Positions 26,161 to 34,166 of a DNA stretch of 64,000 bases are shown in pieces. The DNA is taken from positions 62,001 to 126,000 of the forward strand of contig NZ_MSRC01000018.1 of the NCBI RefSeq assembly GCF_010093085.1. The letters run 5' to 3'. Below the pieces are notes generated by a model, which worked only from the letters and a program-made list of their open reading frames with translations, searched no databases and was not told the DNA's origin. Source of the stretch: Bacillus sp. SKDU12 (GTDB taxonomy: Bacteria; Bacillota; Bacilli; Bacillales; Bacillaceae). Numbering within the stretch: position 1 is the first letter of the stretch; each line of letters begins with the position of its first letter. Position numbers and translations under genes: made by a program.

Positions 26161-27213
26161 ATGACCGCTTTAGTTAAATTTTTTCAGCACCCGGGTGTAA
26201 GACGTTTTTCCATCTTTGTCGTATTAACTGGTGTGTTATATTTATTTAAGAGCATGATCAACTTAATATTGCTGACCTTCATTTTCACTTTTCTTATGGA
26301 TCGGTTAGAACTTGTTGTACGACAGTTTGTAAGCCGGTTCTTCCGCGTGAGCCAGCGGGTTGTTATAACGTTTCTTTATATCCTGTTGGCCGTTTTGCTT
26401 ACTGTGGGAGGATTTGTATTTTATCCGGTCGTCGCGGCGCAGATTCAGCAGCTGGTGAAGCAGATTAAACATATTGCGTACCACCCAGACACCATCCCTT
26501 TCTTTGATGAAATCACAAGTGTTTTCGGAGATATTAATATCAGCTCGTATGTCAAAGAGGGTTTCAATGTGGTGTATACGTATCTGGCCGATATTAGCAC
26601 ATTCGGTTTGCAGATCGTAATGGCGCTCATTCTCAGCATGTTTTTCTTATTTGAGAAAAAGCGGCTTTCTGAATTCATGGCGAAATTTAAAACGAGCAAA
26701 GTGGCGGTTTTTTATGAGGAGATTGCTTTTTTCGGAAGCAAATTTGCAAGAACGTTCGGCAAGGTGCTTGAAGCTCAATTCATCATTGCGCTCGTCAACT
26801 GTGTGCTGACGTTTATCGCGCTTTCGATTATGCATTTCCCGCAGCTGTTCGGGCTTTCGATTATGGTGTTCTTCCTTGGATTGATCCCTGTAGCGGGTGT
26901 CGTCATTTCTTTGATCCCGCTCAGTATTATCGCCTACAGCACTGGCGGCGGAATTTACGTTCTCTACATTGTGCTCGTCATATTCGCCATTCATGCGGTC
27001 GAAACATATTTCTTAAATCCGAAGCTGATGTCTGCGAAAACGGAGCTGCCGATCTTTTTCACTTTCACAGTCCTCATTTTTTCTGAGCACTTTTTCGGCA
27101 TATGGGGTTTAATTATTGGGATTCCGATCTTTGTATTTCTTCTTGATATTCTAGATGTCACTAACAAGGAAGAAGGACCTAAAAGATCACGAGAAAAAAG
27201 TAACAAAAAATAG
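26161..27213 (+). CDS. ydbI: AI-2E/PerM-family membrane protein YdbI
   Basis: Membrane protein of 350 residues, AI-2E transporter/PerM family: hydrophobic segments at the N-terminus (about 15-60), one near 65-90, a periplasmic-type amphipathic region (95-150), then four or five C-terminal segments including the family's PVAGVVISLIP. Substrate unknown; some relatives are Na+/H+ antiporters. AGGAGTGTATAA precedes the ATG. The c-di-AMP riboswitch of the next gene begins about 50 bases after its stop. Confidence 0.8.
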   Translation: MTALVKFFQHPGVRRFSIFVVLTGVLYLFKSMINLILLTFIFTFLMDRLELVVRQFVSRFFRVSQRVVITFLYILLAVLLTVGGFVFYPVVAAQIQQLVKQIKHIAYHPDTIPFFDEITSVFGDINISSYVKEGFNVVYTYLADISTFGLQIVMALILSMFFLFEKKRLSEFMAKFKTSKVAVFYEEIAFFGSKFARTFGKVLEAQFIIALVNCVLTFIALSIMHFPQLFGLSIMVFFLGLIPVAGVVISLIPLSIIAYSTGGGIYVLYIVLVIFAIHAVETYFLNPKLMSAKTELPIFFTFTVLIFSEHFFGIWGLIIGIPIFVFLLDILDVTNKEEGPKRSREKSNKK

Positions 27214-27261
27214 TTTACAAAATTGGAACTTTTCTGTATAAATAAACTAATCATATAAAAG

Positions 27262-27438
27262 TAAGCCACACGCTTAATCCTTTCGTAAGGAGTGGGGGAC
27301 CCGATCTTTTGGGGTTAATTTTTCATCTGAAAAACGGACATCTCTTCGTCCGAACCCGTCAGCTAACCTCATCAGCGTGAAGAGAGTCCTGTGGTTTGAT
27401 GATTCAAAGTCCGCGGGGGTCTCTCGCGGGCTTTTTTC
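27262..27438 (+). promoter_or_regulatory. c-di-AMP riboswitch (ydaO/yuaA type) with terminator
   Basis: The aptamer shows the hallmarks of the ydaO class: CGCTTAATCC near its 5' end, GTGGGGGACCCGATCTTTTG with GGGGTTAA, then the highly conserved CCGAACCCGTCAGCTAACCTC (27350-27370). P1 can form between CACGCT (27269-27274) and AGCGTG (27374-27379). A terminator follows (stem 27411-27415/27425-27429, GTCCGCG...CGCGGGC, then T6). This is a genetic OFF design: c-di-AMP binding should favour termination. It stands 22 bases before the start of a glutamate-type symporter gene. Confidence 0.92.
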
Positions 27439-27459
27439 AAAAAAAGGGGAGGAATGCAG

Positions 27460-28698
27460 ATGAAACTGGCTACAAAGATTATCATCGCCTTGGTGCTAGG
27501 TGCGGTGACAGGGATTGTTCTTAATGTCACATCGCCTGAATTATTTGAAAATTTAAATAAGTTTGTATTCGGTCCGCTTGGCACCATCTTTTTAAATCTT
27601 ATTAAAATGCTTGTCGTTCCGATTGTTTTTTTCTCACTGACACTCGGAGTAGCCGGTCTGGGTGATCCTAAGAAGCTTGGCAGAATCGGTGTCAAGGCGA
27701 TTTCTTATTTTCTCCTCACAACAGCGGTGGCCATTACCATTGCCATCATTTTAGCTCTTGTTATTAAACCGGGAGAGTTCGGGACGTATGATACATCGTC
27801 TGCCGAATTCACTGCTGAAAAAGCCCCAAGTATTGCCGACACTCTTCTGAACATTATCCCTGCGAATCCAGTTCAAGCGATGACAGAAGGAAATATGCTG
27901 CAAATTATCGCTTTTGCCATTTTTGTCGGGCTTGGGATTACAATGCTCGGAAAAAAAGCGGATATGCTCCTCAAAGTCGTTGAACAAGGAAATGAATTGA
28001 TGATGTACTTGGTGAATCTTGTCATGAAATTCGCTCCGTATGGTACATTCGGTCTGATTGCGACAGCTATCGGAAGCCAAGGATTCAGTGCAATGAAAGC
28101 GATGGGTTTGTACATGATAGTGGTCACAATTGCATTACTGATCCATGCAATCGTGACCTACGGATCTACGATTGCGCTTATAGCCAGAAAAAATCCGATT
28201 ACATTTTTTAAAAATTTCTCAGAGGTCATGGTCGTTGCATTCAGTACATCCAGCAGCAATGCGACTCTGCCGATATCCATGGATGTGGCACAGAAGAAAT
28301 TAAAAGTGCCTGAGCCGATCAGCAGCTTCGTGCAGCCGCTCGGCGCCACGATTAATATGGACGGAACAGCCATTATGCAAGGGGTAGCCACCGTTTTCAT
28401 TGCGCAGGTATTTGGTCATGATTTGACATTCACTCAGCTGCTGATGGTGATACTGACGGCTGTTTTAGCAAGTATCGGAACCGCGGGTGTTCCTGGAGTC
28501 GGCCTGATTATGCTCGCCATGGTGCTTCAATCTGTCGGCCTGCCTGTTGAGGGGATCGGGTTAATTCTCGGAATTGACCGCCTGCTTGATATGCTCCGCA
28601 CAGTAGTGAACACAACAGGAGACGCGGCCTGTGCCGTCGTCATTACAGAAACAGAGAAGAATAAGCAGCCTGAGCAGGCGCCGACTCTATCGGTTTAA
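27460..28698 (+). CDS. Sodium/proton-glutamate (aspartate) symporter, GltT/GltP-like
   Basis: DAACS-family acidic amino acid carrier of 412 residues. The Ser-rich loop STSSSNATLPISMD, TM7 NMDGTAIMQG and the TM8 signature DRLLDMLRTVVNTTGD are complete. The Asp, Arg, Thr, Asn and Asp positions of TM8 match those binding substrate and cation in glutamate/aspartate carriers, which separates it from DctP three kilobases upstream. ATG at 27460 with AAAGGGGAGG seven bases upstream. Single gene under a c-di-AMP riboswitch. Which B. subtilis paralogue name applies I cannot tell; I do not recall a gene here in 168. Confidence 0.85.
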   Translation: MKLATKIIIALVLGAVTGIVLNVTSPELFENLNKFVFGPLGTIFLNLIKMLVVPIVFFSLTLGVAGLGDPKKLGRIGVKAISYFLLTTAVAITIAIILALVIKPGEFGTYDTSSAEFTAEKAPSIADTLLNIIPANPVQAMTEGNMLQIIAFAIFVGLGITMLGKKADMLLKVVEQGNELMMYLVNLVMKFAPYGTFGLIATAIGSQGFSAMKAMGLYMIVVTIALLIHAIVTYGSTIALIARKNPITFFKNFSEVMVVAFSTSSSNATLPISMDVAQKKLKVPEPISSFVQPLGATINMDGTAIMQGVATVFIAQVFGHDLTFTQLLMVILTAVLASIGTAGVPGVGLIMLAMVLQSVGLPVEGIGLILGIDRLLDMLRTVVNTTGDAACAVVITETEKNKQPEQAPTLSV

Positions 28699-28720
28699 CC
28701 AAACATTTGGAAGCAACAAA

Positions 28721-28729
28721 TGCTATAAT
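28721..28729 (+). promoter_or_regulatory. Extended -10 promoter of ydbJKL
   Basis: TGCTATAAT is a perfect extended -10 element without a clear -35. Transcription would start at about 28736, on the left arm of the next hairpin. Confidence 0.6.
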
Positions 28730-28731
28730 AC

Positions 28732-28766
28732 AAACAGTGCCTAATGTTTAGGCACTGTTTATTTTT
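28732..28766 (+). terminator. Terminator of the symporter gene, possible 5' hairpin of ydbJ mRNA
   Basis: AACAGTGCCTAA/TTAGGCACTGTT stem followed by TATTTTT. It ends the upstream gene; because a promoter lies right before it, the same hairpin may also form the 5' end of the ydbJ transcript. Confidence 0.75.
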
Positions 28767-28787
28767 GTCGAAAAGGAGGAAGGCTTT

Positions 28788-29714
28788 ATGGCTGAGCCGA
28801 TTTTACATATTGAAGGCCTCGATAAGAAGATAGGGTCTACTCAAATTTTAAAACAGATTAGCATGGATGTCATGGAGGGTGAAATCATCGGTCTCCTCGG
28901 TCCGAATGGTTCTGGAAAAACAACGCTCATCCGTATCATCGTCGGGCTGTTAAAACAAAATAGCGGAAGTGTGACAATCAGCGGATTCCATCATGATACA
29001 GAGTTTGAAAAAGCGATGGAGGCCGTTGGGGCGATCGTCGAAAATCCTGAATTTTATCCGTATTTGACTGGCTGGGAAAACCTCAAGCACTTTGCGAATA
29101 TGCATCAAAAGATTGCAGATGAACGGCTTGATGAGGTAGTCGAACGTGTCGGTCTGACATCAGCGATCCACGATAAGGTGAAAACTTATTCCTTAGGCAT
29201 GCGTCAGCGTCTCGGTATTGCACAAGCGATTATTCACCGGCCGAAGCTTCTTATTTTAGATGAACCGACAAACGGTCTCGATCCGGCGGGTATGAAAGAT
29301 TTTCGTGATCATATCAAGGAGCTCGCAGAAATAGAAGGAACAGCAGTCCTGTTCGCCACTCATTTATTGCGTGAAGTTGAAGACCTGTGCGACCGTGTCA
29401 TCATTATTCAAAAAGGTGAGATCAAAGCGGAAGTCAGCTTGCATGGAACAGATCAAAAAACAGAGAAAGCGGTCATTGAAGTGCAGCCGGAAGAAAAAGC
29501 GCTCAATTGGCTGACAGGCAATCAATATCATGCGGAGCGGCAAGACGGAGCGATTGTGATTGAAATAGCGAAAGAAAACATTCCGGAGCTAAACCGTTCA
29601 CTTGTCGGACAAGGCCTGAATGTCTTTTCCATTACGCCTTACACGCAATCACTCGAGGATGAATTTATAAAAGCGACAACCGCTCATCAAGAGGAGGGAG
29701 AAGAGCTTGTCTAA
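28788..29714 (+). CDS. ydbJ: ABC transporter ATPase YdbJ
   Basis: ATPase subunit of an ABC-2 type exporter, 308 residues. Walker A GPNGSGKTT (38-46), signature SLGMRQRLGIAQA (about 137), Walker B LLILDEPTNGLDP (about 157) and the switch His in ATHLL are complete. The C-terminal 90 residues form the DUF4162-like extension common in bacitracin/antibiotic exporters. The substrate is unknown. AAAGGAGGAAG is the ribosome site. It overlaps ydbK by eight bases and forms an operon with it. Confidence 0.88.
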   Translation: MAEPILHIEGLDKKIGSTQILKQISMDVMEGEIIGLLGPNGSGKTTLIRIIVGLLKQNSGSVTISGFHHDTEFEKAMEAVGAIVENPEFYPYLTGWENLKHFANMHQKIADERLDEVVERVGLTSAIHDKVKTYSLGMRQRLGIAQAIIHRPKLLILDEPTNGLDPAGMKDFRDHIKELAEIEGTAVLFATHLLREVEDLCDRVIIIQKGEIKAEVSLHGTDQKTEKAVIEVQPEEKALNWLTGNQYHAERQDGAIVIEIAKENIPELNRSLVGQGLNVFSITPYTQSLEDEFIKATTAHQEEGEELV

Positions 29715-30474
29715 ATTAATTTGGAATGAACATATGAAACTTTTCAATCGGAAGGTCACACTGGTATCTCTCATCCTGATGGCGGTGTTTCAATTTTTCA
29801 TGGCTTTGATCATTAAACGGATAGTCATCAGTGCCGGAACAGATGAAAACTTCATCGGCTATTTATCATATACACCGAGCCTGAACATCTTGCTGCAGGC
29901 TTTAACGATCGTGATTGCAGCGACAATTGTTTCAATGGAATTTGATAAAAAGACGATCAAATTTCTGCTTATTCGCCCGGTAAAACGCCAAAAGATTTTT
30001 TGGTCCAAATTAATCACAGTTGTGCTGGTCAGTTTCTATTTGTATCTGGCATACTACATTTTGGCATTGTTATTCGGTCTCATCTTTTTTGGCACATCAG
30101 TAAGCGCAGACTCAAAGACATTGCTGATGAATACTTTGGAGCTGATTGGGTCAAATTGGCTTGAAGCTGTCATGATGGGGTTATTCGGACTGCTTTGTTC
30201 TTCGCTGTTCCGCAACAGCGCAGTTGCAGTTGTCGTTTCTTTTGTTGTTTTATATGGAGCGAGTACACTTGTTCAGCTCATGAAGCTATTTGAAAACAAA
30301 TGGGGCAGCTTTTTGCTTTTTGCAAATACTGATTTCACTCAATACAGCAGCGGACAGACAGTCCTGTTTTCAGGCATGACGCCGTGGTTTTCAGTAGGAA
30401 TTATCATCATACATGCCATATTTTTTATCGCCGTTGGCTGGTGGTGCTTCTGCAAACGGGATGTTCGGGTTTAG
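29707..30474 (+). CDS. ydbK: ABC-2 permease YdbK
   Basis: Membrane subunit of 255 residues with six hydrophobic segments, beginning LIWNEHMKLFNRK as in many ABC-2/NatB-like permeases. It pairs with YdbJ to form an exporter of unknown substrate, most likely a peptide or lipid-like compound. Start overlaps the end of ydbJ, so the two are translationally coupled. Confidence 0.85.
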   Translation: MSKLIWNEHMKLFNRKVTLVSLILMAVFQFFMALIIKRIVISAGTDENFIGYLSYTPSLNILLQALTIVIAATIVSMEFDKKTIKFLLIRPVKRQKIFWSKLITVVLVSFYLYLAYYILALLFGLIFFGTSVSADSKTLLMNTLELIGSNWLEAVMMGLFGLLCSSLFRNSAVAVVVSFVVLYGASTLVQLMKLFENKWGSFLLFANTDFTQYSSGQTVLFSGMTPWFSVGIIIIHAIFFIAVGWWCFCKRDVRV

Positions 30475-30569
30475 AGGAAAAGAATGACATTTTTGTGAAA
30501 AAGCTCACGTAAATTAATATGATTTGATCTTTTGGTTTATACTATAGGTACTAACGGAGGTGTCTCGAT

Positions 30570-30905
30570 CTGAGAAACTTTATTACCGCTTTACCGATTG
30601 TATTGCTGTTGGGATTCTCATTTGTGTCATTCATGTTTCAGTTTGAACATCTTGTTTATTTCAGACTCGCACTTGGATTGTTTTCTCTCGCGGGGCTGTA
30701 CATGATATATAAAATGAAGACGGGTATCCGTTATTTTATCGTCTATCTGTATGCAAGCTGGATTGTGCTTGCGGCAGTAACTGCTTTTGAAGAGCCGATT
30801 TTTTCGAGCTTTTTCTTCGGCGGTCTGGTGATGACAATGGGTTACCTGACATATATGCTGATTTATCTCGGCATGAAACAAGACCGGGATGCAAATCCTG
30901 TGTAA
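30570..30905 (+). CDS. ydbL: Small membrane protein YdbL with apparent CTG start
   Basis: Membrane protein of 111 residues with four hydrophobic segments; function unknown. The best start is the CTG at 30570: CGGAGGTG lies nine bases upstream and it restores the length I recall for YdbL. There is no ATG/GTG/TTG between the in-frame stop at 30552 and the TTG at 30603, which has no ribosome site. It lies about 95 bases after ydbK and could be the third gene of that operon or separately transcribed. Confidence 0.75.
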   Translation: MRNFITALPIVLLLGFSFVSFMFQFEHLVYFRLALGLFSLAGLYMIYKMKTGIRYFIVYLYASWIVLAAVTAFEEPIFSSFFFGGLVMTMGYLTYMLIYLGMKQDRDANPV

Positions 30906-30907
30906 TC

Positions 30908-30936
30908 GCGCTGTTCCTTAGAGGAACGGCGTTTTT
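30908..30936 (+). terminator. ydbL terminator
   Basis: CGCTGTTCCT/AGGAACGGCG stem followed by TTTTTT. Confidence 0.8.
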
Positions 30937-31033
30937 TCAATTCCGGAGAGAAAGGTTAACAGTTGCGGAATGCCGGCAGGAAATCTATAATACTTATTAA
31001 ATTTATCGGAATTAGAAATTGGAGGGCTTCCGG

Positions 31034-32179
31034 ATGTCATTATTTATACAAAACGATCAACAGCGGCGATGGGTGGAGAAAATCGGACGGATTGCGGATG
31101 AATGTCAGCAAACAGCAGCTGAAGATGACAAACAGGGGCGTTTTCCTGTGGGAAAAATACAAAAACTGCGTGATGCCGGGTATACGTCATTAACATTGCC
31201 GTCATCTTTTGGAGGAGAAGGCATTTCTGTTTACGATATGCTTTTGTTTCAAGAACGGCTTGCGCGGGGAGACGCTCCCACAGCACTAAGTATCGGCTGG
31301 CATTTGAGCGTAATCGGAGAGCTTGGAGAAGGAAACACCTGGGATAAAGACGTGTTTGCATGTATTGCGAAGGAAGTTCAAAACGGAGCCGTCATCAACA
31401 GGGCAGCGACAGAAGCGCAAACTGGAAGCCCGACAAGAGGAGGGCGTCCCGGCACCAACGCCGTTAAAAAGAATGGCAAGTGGACAGTGAACGGAAGAAA
31501 GACCTTCACCACGATGTCACAAGCATTGGATTATTTTTTAGTGACGGCATGGATTGAGGAAAAACAAACAACAGGCGTGTTTCTCATTCATAAAGATGAC
31601 CCCGGTTTGTCGATTGAAGAAACGTGGGATATGAGTGCGATGCGGGCGACAGGAAGCCATGACCTTGTACTGAATGAGGTAACGCTTGAAGAGGAGAAGC
31701 TGGTGGAATTGCTTCAAGGGCCTCGGGGAGCGAAGCCGAATGGCTGGCTGCTTCACATCCCGGCGGTTTATCTGGGCATTGCTCGAGCGGCACGAGACTA
31801 TGCGGTCCAATTCGCATCTGAGTATTCGCCAAACAGTTTGAAGGGGCCGATCAAAGATGTCCCGGCCGTACAGCAAAGAACTGGCGAAATGGAGCTTGAG
31901 CTGCTCAATGCCAAACATTTTCTTTTTCATATCGCTCAATTGTATGATGATCCTCAGCGCCGCCCTCATTTAAGAAGTGAGCTCGGTGCGGCGAAACATA
32001 TCGTTACAAATGCGGCAATGTCTGTTGTCGATAAAGCAATGAGAATTGTCGGAGCCAGAAGCCTTGAACGAACCAATCCGCTTCAGCGCTATTATCGCGA
32101 TGTGCGCGCCGGTCTTCATAACCCGCCGATGGATGACGCGGTGATCCAAAAATTGGCTGCAGAAGCATTTGAGTCATGA
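31034..32179 (+). CDS. ydbM: Acyl-CoA dehydrogenase family protein YdbM
   Basis: Flavoprotein of the acyl-CoA dehydrogenase superfamily, 381 residues. The N-terminal helical domain, the middle beta domain (GRKTFTTMSQALDYFLVTA near 155; MSAMRATGSHDLVLNEV near 202) and the C-terminal four-helix domain are present. The substrate may not be a simple fatty acyl-CoA, since the catalytic glutamate is not evident in its usual place; relatives act on sulfonates or aromatic substrates. GGAGGG precedes the ATG at 31034. Ends in stem-loop element copy B. Confidence 0.82.
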   Translation: MSLFIQNDQQRRWVEKIGRIADECQQTAAEDDKQGRFPVGKIQKLRDAGYTSLTLPSSFGGEGISVYDMLLFQERLARGDAPTALSIGWHLSVIGELGEGNTWDKDVFACIAKEVQNGAVINRAATEAQTGSPTRGGRPGTNAVKKNGKWTVNGRKTFTTMSQALDYFLVTAWIEEKQTTGVFLIHKDDPGLSIEETWDMSAMRATGSHDLVLNEVTLEEEKLVELLQGPRGAKPNGWLLHIPAVYLGIARAARDYAVQFASEYSPNSLKGPIKDVPAVQQRTGEMELELLNAKHFLFHIAQLYDDPQRRPHLRSELGAAKHIVTNAAMSVVDKAMRIVGARSLERTNPLQRYYRDVRAGLHNPPMDDAVIQKLAAEAFES

Positions 32180-32183
32180 AGAA

Positions 32184-32262
32184 AAGATAACAAAATCCTA
32201 AAACGCAAACCGTTTTAGGATTTTGTCAACAATCTGGAAAAGAGCCTTCACGGCTCTTTTTT
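32184..32262. repeat. Dispersed intergenic stem-loop element, copy B
   Basis: Short copy: perfect 16-base inverted repeat 32190-32205/32211-32226 (core AATCCTAAAACG) followed by CAACAATCTGGAAA and the terminator hairpin AGAGCC-TTCAC-GGCTCT with T run. It terminates ydbM and, on minus, lies at the fbpB stop. Lacks the 5' part of copies A and C. Confidence 0.75.
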
Positions 32263-32407
32263 ATGCATTGTTTTGCTTTTGCAGGTTTTTTAGATGCTTG
32301 CGGTCGATCCTGTCATAAATGATGTTCATCAGCTTTGGATTCCCGATAATCGCCTCTTTGTTCTCCTGAATCAGTTGTTGGTAGGTTTTCACTTTACGCT
32401 TCGGCAT
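32261..32407 (-). CDS. fbpB: Fur-regulated basic protein FbpB
   Basis: Forty-eight-residue basic protein, too short for routine gene finding: begins PKRKVKTYQQLIQENKEAI and ends KHLKNLQKQNNA. This is the FbpB family (KVK..ELI.ENK pattern), which in B. subtilis helps the small RNA FsrA repress iron-rich enzymes during iron starvation. AGGAGGG is nine bases upstream of the ATG. It overlaps the end of fbpA by 14 bases and is co-transcribed from the Fur-controlled promoter. Confidence 0.85.
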   Translation of the reverse strand: MPKRKVKTYQQLIQENKEAIIGNPKLMNIIYDRIDRKHLKNLQKQNNA

Positions 32408-32558
32408 ATCCCTGCGCCCTCCTGACATGTGTATATTCGCTTTCTAACTCCGTCAGCGACAATTCATACAAATGACGCTTTGACTTTTTGTATATACCAT
32501 TCTGTATTAACAGATGAATGAGCTTTGTTTTTCTGATGTCTGCTGACTGAGGTGTCAT
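32394..32558 (-). CDS. fbpA: Fur-regulated basic protein FbpA
   Basis: Fifty-four residues with the FbpA family core LIHLLIQNGIYKKSKRHLYE followed by LSLTELESEY. FbpA is one of the small basic proteins made under iron limitation that act in the iron-sparing response. The ATG at 32558 follows GGAGG by 11 bases; a TTG further upstream (32576) would lie inside the ribosome site. First gene of fbpA-fbpB, immediately behind a Fur box. Confidence 0.8.
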   Translation of the reverse strand: MTPQSADIRKTKLIHLLIQNGIYKKSKRHLYELSLTELESEYTHVRRAQGYAEA

Positions 32559-32587
32559 TGTGTCACTAACCTCCAATCAAATAAAAA

Positions 32588-32602
32588 TGATAATCATTAT
32601 CA
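32588..32602 (-). promoter_or_regulatory. Fur box of fbpAB
   Basis: TGATAATCATTATCA is a perfect 7-1-7 palindrome, the Bacillus Fur core site. It is 30 bases upstream of the fbpA start. Confidence 0.9.
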
Positions 32603-32805
32603 ATTAAATTGAGTATACAATGTTCAGAATAGCCTGTAAAGACAATAGTAGTTTTATTTTTCTGATAAATTAAAGTGTTCAACAGATCGACAAAAAGTTT
32701 CCCGGGCAATATTTTCTGTCGAAATGTCGCTCTTCATTACATGCTGTCGCTGCTATTTTTCATATTTTGAACCATACTAAGCCATAGAATGGAGGCTGGT
32801 ATTCA

Positions 32806-33678
32806 ATGGAGCGGACGGAAAATCTGAAAAAGGGAGAAAAAGGGGCGCTCCTCAATATTTTGGCATATGTCATTCTTACTGTGGTGAAGCTCTTCATAGG
32901 GACTCTCTATCACTCTGAAGCGCTGAGAGCAGACGGATTAAATAATGGGACAGATATTGTTGCGTCAGCAGCGGTGCTGATCGGGCTGCGCATTTCTCAA
33001 AGACCGGCTGACAGTGACCATCCATATGGCCATTATCGGGCTGAAACGATTTCGTCTCTTGTTGCGTCTTTTATTATGATGACTGTCGGCATTGAAGTGT
33101 TAATCGGCGGAGGAAGAGCGATTACGGGCGGAACAACAGAAACGCCAAGTCTAATCGCCGCATGGACGGCTTTAGGCAGTGCCGTGTTTATGTACGGCGT
33201 CTATTTATATAATAAACGGCTGGCCGCATCCATTAAAAGCTCTGCCCTGATGGCAGCGGCAAAGGACAGCAGGTCAGACGCTTTTGTTAGTGCCGGAGCA
33301 TTTATCGGCGTGATAGCATCCCGGCTGCAGCTGCCGTGGATTGATCCGGTAACAGCTTTTATCATTGGCCTCATCATTTGCAAGACGGCATGGGATATCT
33401 TTAAAGACGCTTCACATTCTTTAACAGACGGATTTCATGTGAAAGATTTGGAGCCTTACAAACAGACCGTTGGCAGGATTGAGAATGTACATCGTTTAAA
33501 AGATGTAAAAGCAAGATATCTAGGGAGCGCAGTTCATATTGAGATGGTCATCACGGTTGATCCGAAGCTTACAGTAGAAGAAGGACATGGCGTGGCAGAT
33601 GAAGTAGAAGACAAAATAAAACATGAACATGATGTCACTCATGTTCATGTTCATGTAGAGCCTGACGACATAAAATAA
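32806..33678 (+). CDS. ydbO: Cation diffusion facilitator YdbO
   Basis: CDF-type efflux antiporter of 290 residues. The TM2 metal site ALRADGLNNGTD (about residue 41) and TM5 SDAFVSAG (about 156) provide the Asp/Asn ligands; HPYGHYRAE is the conserved cytoplasmic loop. The C-terminal cytoplasmic domain (210-290) ends with HVHVHVEPD. The NxxD/DxxxD-type site suggests Mn or a broad divalent specificity rather than the His-containing Zn type, but the ion is unproven. Divergent from the Fur-controlled fbpAB. Confidence 0.85.
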   Translation: MERTENLKKGEKGALLNILAYVILTVVKLFIGTLYHSEALRADGLNNGTDIVASAAVLIGLRISQRPADSDHPYGHYRAETISSLVASFIMMTVGIEVLIGGGRAITGGTTETPSLIAAWTALGSAVFMYGVYLYNKRLAASIKSSALMAAAKDSRSDAFVSAGAFIGVIASRLQLPWIDPVTAFIIGLIICKTAWDIFKDASHSLTDGFHVKDLEPYKQTVGRIENVHRLKDVKARYLGSAVHIEMVITVDPKLTVEEGHGVADEVEDKIKHEHDVTHVHVHVEPDDIK

Positions 33679-33692
33679 GACTGTCAAACGAA

Positions 33693-34013
33693 TTAGCTTA
33701 TATGTTCAGATAAAAAATCAGTCACTTCTTCAGGCGTTTTGGCATTGGCGCTGTGAAGATGAGCTGTTTTTTCACCGTTTTTGAAAATAAGCAAGCTAGG
33801 AATGCCCATTACTTGGTATTTTTCAGCCAAATCAGGAAGCTCGTCTTTATTGAGCTCATACCAATCGTTTTGATTGTACTCTTCCAAGATGTCGCCGATG
33901 AACATATTCATGCGTGTGCAATCTGGACACCAATCAGCATAAAATTTCACGACGATTTCTTTATCAGATTGAATCAGTTCATTAAATTGTTCGTTTGTTG
34001 TGATTTTTTTCAT
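33693..34013 (-). CDS. ydbP: Thioredoxin-like protein YdbP
   Basis: Thioredoxin-fold protein of 106 residues. The active site is WCPDC (about residues 28-32) rather than WCGPC, with the cis-proline in MGIPSLLIF (about 74). It is cytosolic, with no signal peptide. It probably reduces specific disulfides; partner unknown. AAGGAGATGTGAC precedes the ATG. Convergent with ydbO. Confidence 0.85.
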   Translation of the reverse strand: MKKITTNEQFNELIQSDKEIVVKFYADWCPDCTRMNMFIGDILEEYNQNDWYELNKDELPDLAEKYQVMGIPSLLIFKNGEKTAHLHSANAKTPEEVTDFLSEHIS

Positions 34014-34166
34014 ATGTCACATCTCCTTTTCAATGTCATTTTAATATAAAATAAAAAGGAATTACATACATATGCCTTCAACATCAGCATGCCCAAAAAT
34101 AATTAGATCATTTTCTCGTGAAAGTGATAAGATAGTAAAGATGAATTGTAGTGGGGGGAGTATCCA

